Assembly: GCA_016786525.1 (NCBI GenBank) | Contig: JAEUVW010000165.1 | Span: 1 to 5,835, forward strand | DNA: 5,835 nt | Direction of reading: 5' to 3' | Origin: Chitinophagaceae bacterium | GTDB lineage: Bacteria; Bacteroidota; Bacteroidia; Chitinophagales; Chitinophagaceae | Shown here: positions 1 to 5,795 of the stretch, in pieces | How positions within the stretch are numbered: the stretch's first letter is position 1 | Layout: every line of letters begins with the position of its first letter | Program-made: the position numbers and the translations under genes | Notes under the pieces: model-generated | Database searches by the model: none | What the model was told of the DNA's origin: nothing | The model's input: the letters and a program-made list of their open reading frames with translations, nothing else

Positions 1-955
1 GATCGAGCTTATAAATTTCACTGATCGCTCTTTCCTCGTCAAAATAAATGCCCAGCAGGTGCCAGAGCGTCGCCTGCTCCTGTTTCGTATGGCAAAGGGC
101 CAGGGTCTGCTGCCAGTCGGCCTCCTCCTGCGGGTGGAAACTGAAATGGGCTACCGTTTTCAGCGCGTCGCCCGCATCGTAGACCCGGCTGTACAGGTAG
201 TTCGCATGGGTATAATCTTTTAGCTTATAGTAGGCGCCGGCCACATAGGCCAGGGTCCTGGCAGCCAGCACATTGTCCGGGAATTTGTCTTTATGTTGTC
301 CATAAAAGGCAATGCAGGTCTCATAATCCGATGCAAAAAAATAAGAACGGACCACCTGGAAAAAATAGCGCTGCCCGAGAAACGGATCAGGAGCCTCTTT
401 CATGGCCTTGATCATCAGTTCCCGGTCTTTCAATTGTGCAGGAGAAAGCGGTATCCATTGCTGCTTTTCATCGTAGCCCCAATAGTCGCTCCAGGTAGTG
501 GCGTACGATTCATTTGCTTTCGCATAGCGTAAAAAAGTAAAAAACGCATTTATCTTTCTGGCGCTTTTGTCCTGCACCAGCTTCATGGCCGCCAGCGGCA
601 CCGGCAAGGTCTTTGTTTTTTGCTGCAGCACGCTGTCTGTAAGCCCTGCAGAAGCTGTCAGCAGGAAGTAGCGGATTTCCGTATCGCTGCTGTTTCGTCC
701 CAGGTACTCCTGCCATTCGCGAACCACTGCGTCGTCAAAGCGATGCACGTGGTTATTGTCGTGCCCGATGCCGTAGTAAAACATATCCGAATAAAAGAAG
801 GGCCGGTAGGCACTGTCTGCAAAGGCTTCCGGCGTAAAGGCCGACACGCCGAACTCATCCCAGTCGCTCCAGCCGCAGGCCCAGAGCACGCCGTAACTCA
901 GCGCGGTCAATGCGCTACAAACAATCAGCAACTTCTGTAAAAATATTTTTTTCAT
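1..955 (-). CDS. Putative exported lipoprotein with TPR-like helical repeats, 3' end outside window
   Basis: This open frame runs 318 codons from an ATG at 955 to the left edge without a stop, so it is the N-terminal part of a longer protein. Residues 1-8 are basic, residues 9-26 are hydrophobic, and Cys27 follows Leu-Trp-Ala. That suggests a lipoprotein signal peptide, although Trp at -2 is unusual. The mature start is rich in Trp, Asp and Phe (residues 28-60). From about 195 the sequence is alternating aromatic and alanine-rich helices that look like tetratricopeptide or Sel1-type repeats (for example 196-222 and 230-262). The start lies inside the preceding gene, a 41-base overlap in another frame, with no clear Shine-Dalgarno sequence, so translation is probably coupled. 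Later TTG or ATG starts would cut into the signal peptide. I recall similar uncharacterised Bacteroidota proteins beginning with a Cys-Gly and Trp/Asp-rich segment, but I cannot name a family. The function is unknown; a cell-surface or periplasmic scaffold role is only an inference. Confidence 0.85.
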   Translation of the reverse strand, partial: MKKIFLQKLLIVCSALTALSYGVLWACGWSDWDEFGVSAFTPEAFADSAYRPFFYSDMFYYGIGHDNNHVHRFDDAVVREWQEYLGRNSSDTEIRYFLLTASAGLTDSVLQQKTKTLPVPLAAMKLVQDKSARKINAFFTFLRYAKANESYATTWSDYWGYDEKQQWIPLSPAQLKDRELMIKAMKEAPDPFLGQRYFFQVVRSYFFASDYETCIAFYGQHKDKFPDNVLAARTLAYVAGAYYKLKDYTHANYLYSRVYDAGDALKTVAHFSFHPQEEADWQQTLALCHTKQEQATLWHLLGIYFDEERAISEIYKLD

Positions 956-1967
956 ACCGGGAAATATTGATCGAATCTAAATCATAAAAAACAAGCCGCT
1001 GCACGGGATGTTCATAATATTTCTTCAAAATACGGGCCATACGCTTCAGGTCCGCAGCGGCTACCGCTTCCACTTTTACTTCATCTGTTTCCTTAAAGTA
1101 AAAACCATTCTTGAAAAAAGCACCTGTGGCCAGGTAGCGGTTTGTGCCTATGGCCCGGAAGCGCTCATCCTGCTTAAAATCCCTGTCGTCCATTTTATTC
1201 AGCAGCTCCACTACCCTGCCTTCGCGGATATGGATGCCCCAGGCGAATACCGGCAGGGCAAAGTCCAGCGGCAGCGGGTATTTTTTCAGGGCACGGATGT
1301 ATTGCAGGCCTGTTGCTTCTTCATAAATAGCGTTTTCAGCACCGGGGCCGATCTTTCCCATATTGTAGTACATCAGCATGCCCCGGTCCACCGGTGGCAC
1401 ACCCTGCCTGCCCGGATATTTGACCTGGTGCAGGCGTATCGTCGCCGACAGGAGCACCTTCGGGGAAAAGGAATAGGCCGCAGGCCTTTCCTGTAATTGC
1501 CGCCGGAGCACGCGCAGGAAATAAAAATACTTTGCTGCTGTCCCGGAGCTCCAGTCGCAGTCGATCTGCAGTTCTTCAGGGGAGCAGGCAATATGCTGAT
1601 TGATCTTCCCGCAGAGCTGCAAAGTATGTTCCGCCAGGCTGTCTATGCCCAGGGAATCGGTATGCTCCCATACCTTGTTCTTGATGAATACAACCGGGAT
1701 AATGGCCTGCGCGGACGGAGTCCGGACCGCCACAGGCGAAACGGGCAAAGCCTGGCCGGCCTCCCCGCTGTAGGCCAGGTCGAAATAGCGCAGGTAAAGC
1801 GGAGCTGAAGCATGCCTGGCCAGCAACTGTTGTTCCCCGGGCTTTAATGCAAAATCAGTACGCCAGTAGTAAAAAGCGATCGCTGGTTTCTGTGCTGCAG
1901 GTTGCCTGCAGGCGGGCAGCGGGCACAGGAGCAGGGCAGGCAACAGGAGCAGGGCCCATTTTACCAT
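915..1967 (-). CDS. Putative lipoprotein, barrel-like conserved hypothetical (GH18/DUF3142-like pattern)
   Basis: The protein has 350 residues from the ATG at 1967. A longer reading from 1988 adds seven residues, but 1967 is preferred. It has GGAG five bases upstream, it gives a compact signal peptide, and it overlaps the rsgA stop in an ATGGTAA arrangement typical of coupled translation. Residues 4-19 are hydrophobic and Leu-Pro-Ala-Cys20 is a plausible lipobox. After that come eight strand-like hydrophobic segments spaced by helices: about 29-35, 57-63, 88-95, 132-138, 171-177, 196-202, 235-243 and 325-331. This is the pattern of a (beta/alpha)8 barrel. The fourth ends in IDCDW (135-139), resembling the GH18 strand-4 motif and the acidic motif I associate with DUF3142, but the residue after Trp is Ser140, where GH18 has its catalytic Glu. 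Other conserved-looking stretches are 174-183, 191-204 and 241-246. No enzymatic activity can be assigned. It sits between rsgA and another exported protein in one operon. Confidence 0.85.
   Translation of the reverse strand: MVKWALLLLPALLLCPLPACRQPAAQKPAIAFYYWRTDFALKPGEQQLLARHASAPLYLRYFDLAYSGEAGQALPVSPVAVRTPSAQAIIPVVFIKNKVWEHTDSLGIDSLAEHTLQLCGKINQHIACSPEELQIDCDWSSGTAAKYFYFLRVLRRQLQERPAAYSFSPKVLLSATIRLHQVKYPGRQGVPPVDRGMLMYYNMGKIGPGAENAIYEEATGLQYIRALKKYPLPLDFALPVFAWGIHIREGRVVELLNKMDDRDFKQDERFRAIGTNRYLATGAFFKNGFYFKETDEVKVEAVAAADLKRMARILKKYYEHPVQRLVFYDLDSINISRYEKNIFTEVADCL
1920..1955 (-). repeat. 18-base tandem duplication encoding the signal-peptide core
   Basis: Two adjacent 18-base units (1938-1955 and 1920-1937 in gene order) share their first 13 bases exactly and encode ALLLLP followed by ALLLCP, residues 5-10 and 11-16 of the lipoprotein. 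The repeat keeps the reading frame because it is six codons long. It probably arose by slippage or duplication; copy-number change would lengthen or shorten the hydrophobic core without a frameshift. Confidence 0.7.
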
Positions 1968-2884
1968 ATTTTCTCCACGGACTCCCATATCGAAAGATAG
2001 GTCTGGTAGCGCTCAGCGGCTACCAGGCCAGTTGGCAGGCCGGCTTTTACCGCACAGCCCGGTTCGTTAATATGCTTGCAATTGGCAAAGCGGCAGTCGG
2101 GCAGCAAGCGGCGCATTTCGGGATAATACTCGGCCAGTTCATCCTGCTGCATGTCGATGAGCCCAAACTCTTTTACACCCGGGGTATCTATGATCCTGCC
2201 GCCACCGGGCAGGTCGAACATTTCGGCAAAGGTGGTCGTATGCTGGCCTTTACCGCTGTATTCCGATACGATCTCCGTGCGCAGATCCAGTTCGGGAATC
2301 AGGTGATTGATGAGCGTACTCTTGCCCACACCGGAGTGCCCGCTGAACAGGGTCGTTTTGTCCCGGAGCATTTCCTTTAACGGGGTAAGGCTTTCGGGCA
2401 GCTGAGCGGATAAGGTCAGCACAGGATACCCGGCATGGGTATAGATCTGTTGCCAGTGCCGGAGCACGGCCTGGCCTTCTTCATCCTGCAAGAGGTCGGC
2501 CTTATTGATCACCAGCACCGCGGGTATATGATATGCCTCTGCAGTGACCAGGAAGCGGTCGATAAAGCCAAAGGAAGTCTGCGGCTCCTGTACTGTTGCC
2601 ACCAGCAGGGCCAGGTCGAGGTTGGCCGCCACAATATGTTTCTGATGTTTGTTGTGGGGAGACACCCGCACAATGTAGTTCCCGCGCTTTTCGATCGCCG
2701 TGATCATCGCATCATCCCCTTCTTCTCTTTCCAGTACAACAAGATCGCCGACCGCCACAGGGTTGGTCGAAGATATCTCCCGGTCAATCTTCATTTTCCC
2801 CTTGATGCGGGCCTGGTAAAAGCGGCCGTCTTCGCCTCGCACCAGGTACCAGCTTCCTGTAGATTTATAAATAATACCTTTCAA
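1961..2884 (-). CDS. rsgA: Ribosome small-subunit-dependent GTPase RsgA
   Basis: This 307-residue protein is full length for RsgA (YjeQ/YloQ), a cytoplasmic GTPase that checks late 30S subunit maturation. An N-terminal OB fold (about 1-70) binds rRNA. The GTPase domain shows the family's circular permutation, with motifs in the order G4 NKAD (127-130), G5 SAQ (159-161), G1 GHSGVGKST (182-190), a G2-type GKGQHTTT (211-218) and G3 DTPG (233-236). The C-terminal zinc site is complete: Cys264, Cys269, His271 and Cys277 in C-x4-C-x-H-x5-C spacing. The start codon is TTG (2884-2882). The frame has a TGA seven codons upstream and no ATG, GTG or other TTG between, while the first internal ATG is codon 31 and would remove part of the OB fold. 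It starts 24 bases after the permease stop and its own stop overlaps the next gene's ATG. No Bacteroidota-type -7 box was seen just upstream, so it probably depends on the permease promoter. Confidence 0.97.
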   Translation of the reverse strand: MKGIIYKSTGSWYLVRGEDGRFYQARIKGKMKIDREISSTNPVAVGDLVVLEREEGDDAMITAIEKRGNYIVRVSPHNKHQKHIVAANLDLALLVATVQEPQTSFGFIDRFLVTAEAYHIPAVLVINKADLLQDEEGQAVLRHWQQIYTHAGYPVLTLSAQLPESLTPLKEMLRDKTTLFSGHSGVGKSTLINHLIPELDLRTEIVSEYSGKGQHTTTFAEMFDLPGGGRIIDTPGVKEFGLIDMQQDELAEYYPEMRRLLPDCRFANCKHINEPGCAVKAGLPTGLVAAERYQTYLSIWESVEKIW

Positions 2885-2908
2885 TGCTCTTCTTTTATTG
2901 CCTCACTG

Positions 2909-4153
2909 TTATTCGATACGGAGGGCGATGATAGGATCGAGTTTCGATGCTTTGAGCGCAGGGTAGATACCCGATACCACGCCAACGATGGTGCAAATCG
3001 TGACACCCAGGAAAATCCAGGCCCAGGGTACAACAAAACTCACTTTAAACGAAGCGGCCAAGGCCAGACCGATCAGCAGGCTGAAAATAATGCCCAGCAG
3101 GCCTCCGATCAGGCTAATGAGTACAGACTCCATCAGAAACTGCTGCCGGATCACAGATGAACGTGCCCCCAGGGCTTTGCTGATACCGATCTCCCGGGTA
3201 CGTTCTACCACAGAGACCAGCATAATATTCATCAGCCCGATGATGGACCCCAGCAGGGTAACAATCGCAATGGTCATGGCAGCAATACCGATATTGCTCA
3301 CAATCTCCAGCACCTGCTCCACCATAGCATCGTTTTCCTGGACGGAAAAGTTGTTCTCTGCCCCCAGGGGTATTTTCCGGATCACGCGAAACAGACCTTC
3401 GGCTTCTTCGCTGGCCACCTTTTTATATTGCACATCGGCAACCAATATGCTGATGCCATAAGAGCTGTTACCGCCATAGAAGACACGGGCGGTCTGCAGG
3501 GGCAGCAGCACCATATTATCGGCATCCATCATCATGCTGCCTCCTTTCTCCGCCGCAACACCGATCACCCTTACTTTCTGTACGCCTACCGACACCACTT
3601 CATTGACGGCTTTCTCCGGCTTTTTAAAAAACTTCTTGGCCAGGGCATAACCCAGGATACAGACATAACTGCCGCTTTGCTCTTCATAGGCGGAAATATT
3701 CCTGCCGGCCAGCAGGCTGGTTTGCGATATCTCCATGTAGTTCTGGTCTACACCCATCACCCGCACATTGGGATTGGTCTTTACCGATTGGCTGACGATG
3801 GTCTCTACGCTGTTGCCGACAATAGAAATGCCCACTTTGGAATTGGGGAAAGCATAGCGGCTCCTGAAGGCAACCGCATCTTCGTAAGAAATGTTCTTGA
3901 CCTCGGTAGAGCTGATACTCACCCCATGCTTGCCTTTTTTTGTCTTAATGATCTCATTGGTCAGCTGGAAAGAGTTTGCCCCCAGGCTGCTGAAATTGTT
4001 GCTCACTCCTACCTTCATCACGTCTGTGGCCGTAAGGATGCCCACCAGGGCGGTAATGCCCAGGGTAATAATGAGAATGGTAATCACAGAACGCAGCAGG
4101 TTGGAGCTGATCGTACGCAAAGCCTGTGCAATATTGAAACGTAACTGCTGCAT
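2909..4153 (-). CDS. ABC transporter permease, MacB/FtsX type
   Basis: This 414-residue inner-membrane protein has the layout of MacB-type permeases. There is one N-terminal transmembrane helix (about 20-42), then a large periplasmic core domain (about 45-280), then three C-terminal helices (about 286-314, 342-367 and 375-398) that form the FtsX domain. The cytoplasmic loop carries ERTREIGISKALGA (317-330), the expected coupling-helix motif that contacts the ATPase. The protein ends with the usual PALKASKLDPIIALRIE signature (398-414). Such proteins use cytoplasmic ATP hydrolysis to drive mechanical work in the periplasm, for example lipoprotein or peptide export, rather than classical import. 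No ATP-binding subunit is encoded in this window and the protein has no nucleotide-binding domain of its own, so its partner must lie elsewhere. Substrate unknown. It is the first gene of the minus-strand operon, with a promoter box ending only 10 bases before its ATG. Confidence 0.95.
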   Translation of the reverse strand: MQQLRFNIAQALRTISSNLLRSVITILIITLGITALVGILTATDVMKVGVSNNFSSLGANSFQLTNEIIKTKKGKHGVSISSTEVKNISYEDAVAFRSRYAFPNSKVGISIVGNSVETIVSQSVKTNPNVRVMGVDQNYMEISQTSLLAGRNISAYEEQSGSYVCILGYALAKKFFKKPEKAVNEVVSVGVQKVRVIGVAAEKGGSMMMDADNMVLLPLQTARVFYGGNSSYGISILVADVQYKKVASEEAEGLFRVIRKIPLGAENNFSVQENDAMVEQVLEIVSNIGIAAMTIAIVTLLGSIIGLMNIMLVSVVERTREIGISKALGARSSVIRQQFLMESVLISLIGGLLGIIFSLLIGLALAASFKVSFVVPWAWIFLGVTICTIVGVVSGIYPALKASKLDPIIALRIE

Positions 4154-4163
4154 AGAAGGGCTA

Positions 4164-4171
4164 CAAAGTTA
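4164..4171 (-). promoter_or_regulatory. Bacteroidota-type -7 element for the permease-rsgA operon
   Basis: On the minus strand this reads TAACTTTG, a perfect match to the Bacteroidota primary-sigma -7 consensus TAnnTTTG. The box ends 10 bases before the permease ATG at 4153, so transcription would begin only a few bases upstream of the start codon. No convincing TTTG -33 box was found at the usual distance (around 4190-4196). The leader reads CCCTTCT and lacks a Shine-Dalgarno sequence. Confidence 0.6.
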
Positions 4172-4193
4172 ATGCCATATTGAACCGAAAAGC

Positions 4194-4206
4194 CATTTTC
4201 AAAATG
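4194..4206. promoter_or_regulatory. Perfect 6-1-6 inverted repeat, candidate operator
   Basis: CATTTT-C-AAAATG is a perfect inverted repeat with one central base. It lies between the divergent -7 boxes, in the zone where both -33 elements should sit. A dimeric regulator bound here could affect both the permease-rsgA operon and frr. The arms are short and AT-rich, so chance occurrence is quite possible. Confidence 0.25.
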
Positions 4207-4218
4207 CGCATATTTATT

Positions 4219-4226
4219 TACATTTG
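4219..4226 (+). promoter_or_regulatory. Bacteroidota-type -7 element for frr
   Basis: TACATTTG matches the TAnnTTTG consensus exactly and ends 21 bases before the frr ATG, predicting a leader of about 15 bases. A TTTT-containing stretch at 4196-4199 is near the expected -33 position but is not a clear TTTG. This box also contains the TTG at 4224 that could be misread as an upstream in-frame start of frr. Confidence 0.65.
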
Positions 4227-4247
4227 CCTTCCAAAAAAGACGATTTT

Positions 4248-4811
4248 ATGAGCGATACAGTCGAAGCCATCATCAGCAACGGGCGTCAGCAAATGCAAAA
4301 GGCAGTGCAGCATCTCGAACTCGAATTATCCCGTGTCCGTGCCGGCAAAGCCAACCCGCAGATCCTGGACGGCATCATGGTGGAGTATTACGGCAACCCG
4401 ACGCCACTGGCCCAGGTAGCCAATATCACTACGCCCGACGCCCGCACTTTGTCCCTGCAACCCTGGGAGAAAAACATGCTCGGCCCGATTGAAAAAGCGA
4501 TCATAGCCTCCAACATTGGCTTAAATCCTCAAAACGACGGCAACTATGTGCGCCTGTTCCTGCCCCCGCTCACTGAAGAGCGCCGTAAGGAACTGGTGAA
4601 GCGCGTGAACGGCGAAGGTGAACAGGCAAAGATCGCCATCCGCTCCATCCGCCGCGACAGCATTGAACAAATCAAAAAATTGCAAAAAGACGGCATGAGT
4701 GAAGATGCAGCGAAAGATGCCGAAGCCGACGTACAGGACATCACGGACAAACAGATCGTGATGATCGACAACGTTTGCAAAGACAAGGAAAAAGAGATCA
4801 TGACCGTTTAA
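4248..4811 (+). CDS. frr: Ribosome recycling factor
   Basis: The 187-residue product matches the usual length of ribosome recycling factor (185 in E. coli). The protein acts in the cytoplasm with EF-G to split post-termination 70S ribosomes. Visible family hallmarks are RVRAGKANPQILDG (29-42), VEYYGNPTPLAQVA (45-58), PWEKNM (72-77), GLNPQNDG (91-98), LPPLTEERRKELVK (105-118), IRSIRRD (131-137, including the arginine equivalent to the functionally important Arg132) and the C-terminal KEKEIM (180-185). Domain I, a three-helix bundle, is formed by about 1-29 and 105-187; domain II, a beta/alpha domain, by 30-104. The ATG at 4248 is chosen over the in-frame TTG at 4224, because that TTG lies within the predicted -7 promoter box and would not be transcribed. 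The start lacks a strong Shine-Dalgarno sequence. No pyrH lies directly upstream; the neighbour there is the divergent ABC permease. An intrinsic terminator follows the stop. Confidence 0.98.
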   Translation: MSDTVEAIISNGRQQMQKAVQHLELELSRVRAGKANPQILDGIMVEYYGNPTPLAQVANITTPDARTLSLQPWEKNMLGPIEKAIIASNIGLNPQNDGNYVRLFLPPLTEERRKELVKRVNGEGEQAKIAIRSIRRDSIEQIKKLQKDGMSEDAAKDAEADVQDITDKQIVMIDNVCKDKEKEIMTV

Positions 4812-4833
4812 GGTTCCCGGATGTATTTTTTAT

Positions 4834-4877
4834 AGAACGACAACCGTTTTCGCAACGATTGTCGTTTTCATTTTTTT
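4834..4877 (+). terminator. Intrinsic terminator after frr
   Basis: The hairpin has arms AACGACAA (4836-4843) and TTGTCGTT (4859-4866), one C/A mismatch (4844/4858), then a further four pairs, CGTT (4845-4848) with AACG (4854-4857), closing a five-base TTCGC loop. An A-T and a G-T pair extend the base. Seven consecutive T residues follow at 4871-4877. The T-run lies on the plus-strand 3' side, so it fits termination of frr. The next gene starts 21 bases beyond it. Confidence 0.85.
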
Positions 4878-4898
4878 AGCTCATCAGCACAGGCGCAC

Positions 4899-5795
4899 AT
4901 GACAGAAGATTTCAGACAGCAGATTTGTTTCCTGTTTTCCTTACCGATCTACTTATTCTTCATTCCCCTGGAGATCCTGCTCAGCCATTTCAATGGCTGG
5001 AAACTGTATTCGTTTAAAGAAACCCTGGTCAATATTTACCTGAACCTGGTCAACTTTGGTGTGGACCTGGCCTTACGCGGACTGGCCCTGTTTGTCCTTG
5101 TTTTTTTCTCGGCCTACAAACTGGATATTCCCTGGTCTCCTTTCTGGTACTGGCTGGTATTGTTCCTTTGCGAAGATTTCCTGTTCTGGCTGGAGCATTT
5201 TGTAGACCATCATGTGCGCATTTTCTGGGCCGTGCATGTCACGCATCATTCTTCGGAAGAGTACAACCTGACCACAGGCTTCCGCTCCTCGGTCTTTATG
5301 CCCTTTTACCGCTACCTGTATTTTATACCCCTGGCCCTGCTGGGTTTCCAGCCGCTGGACATCCTGTTCATGTACGCCATCACGCAGCTCTACGGCATAC
5401 TCGTGCACACACAATCTATACAGCAAGTGCCCCGCTGGCTAGGCTTTATCTTCGTCACCCCTGCACACCACAGGGTACACCACGCCAGCAATACCCCGTA
5501 CCTGGATAAAAACATGGGTATGGCGCTCATCATCTGGGACCATATATTCGGAACCTTTGCGGAAGAAATGCCGGGTGAAAAAGTACGCTATGGCCTGACC
5601 AAGCCTCTGGACAAGCCCCGCCACCCTACCCATATTATCTTTCATGAGTGGCAGGCTATAGGCCGCGACCTGCGGAAGAAAACTTCTTTTGCGAATAAGG
5701 TAAAGTACCTGCTGATGCCCCCGGGCTGGAGCCACGATGGCAGTACCCAGACGGCGAAGCAAATGAGGGCTTCAGCGGCGAAAAACAAACAATAA
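4899..5795 (+). CDS. Sterol desaturase / fatty acid hydroxylase family membrane protein
   Basis: This 298-residue membrane protein belongs to the di-iron fatty acid hydroxylase superfamily (COG3000, PF04116 type), whose members hydroxylate or desaturate lipids, or cleave them oxidatively, at the membrane. The histidine clusters expected to bind the two irons are present: H-x3-HH at 100-105, H-x2-HH at 113-117, and HH-x2-HH at 190-195, with His170 as a further candidate. Hydrophobic segments lie at about 9-29, 45-73, 81-98 and 138-165. The C-terminal half contains FHEW (248-251) and PPGWSHDG (274-281), which recall alkylglycerol monooxygenase-like members, so an ether-lipid or related substrate is possible; this is inference. 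The ATG at 4899 is preceded by AGG at a reasonable distance. It ends in tandem TAA TAA. It lies 87 bases after frr with a terminator between and no clear promoter, so it may depend on readthrough or on a weak promoter. The remaining 40 bases of the window show no feature. Confidence 0.93.
   Translation: MTEDFRQQICFLFSLPIYLFFIPLEILLSHFNGWKLYSFKETLVNIYLNLVNFGVDLALRGLALFVLVFFSAYKLDIPWSPFWYWLVLFLCEDFLFWLEHFVDHHVRIFWAVHVTHHSSEEYNLTTGFRSSVFMPFYRYLYFIPLALLGFQPLDILFMYAITQLYGILVHTQSIQQVPRWLGFIFVTPAHHRVHHASNTPYLDKNMGMALIIWDHIFGTFAEEMPGEKVRYGLTKPLDKPRHPTHIIFHEWQAIGRDLRKKTSFANKVKYLLMPPGWSHDGSTQTAKQMRASAAKNKQ

Noticed and set aside
1895..1911. Seven-base inverted repeat CTGCAGG-TTG-CCTGCAG
   Set aside because: It is inside the coding sequence just after the lipobox, has no T-run, and is readily explained by GC-rich Ala/Gln/Arg codons.
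1968..1988. Upstream ATG giving the barrel-like lipoprotein seven extra residues
   Set aside because: It places acidic residues before the signal peptide and overlaps more of rsgA, while the ATG at 1967 has a GGAG at good spacing.
2435..3160. Long plus-strand open frame of 241 codons across rsgA and the permease end
   Set aside because: It lies antisense to two clearly recognised genes, crosses their boundary, and its protein has no family-like motifs.
3428..4144. Plus-strand open frame of 238 codons antisense to the permease
   Set aside because: It is a shadow of the permease: His-rich, low-logic sequence with no domain pattern.
4224..4247. Upstream TTG start that would extend ribosome recycling factor by eight residues
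   Set aside because: The TTG is part of the predicted -7 box, and the ATG at 4248 gives the normal family length and N-terminus.
4770..4777. AACGTTTG as a possible -7 box for the desaturase gene
   Set aside because: It lacks the first T, has no -33 partner, lies in frr and is upstream of the terminator.
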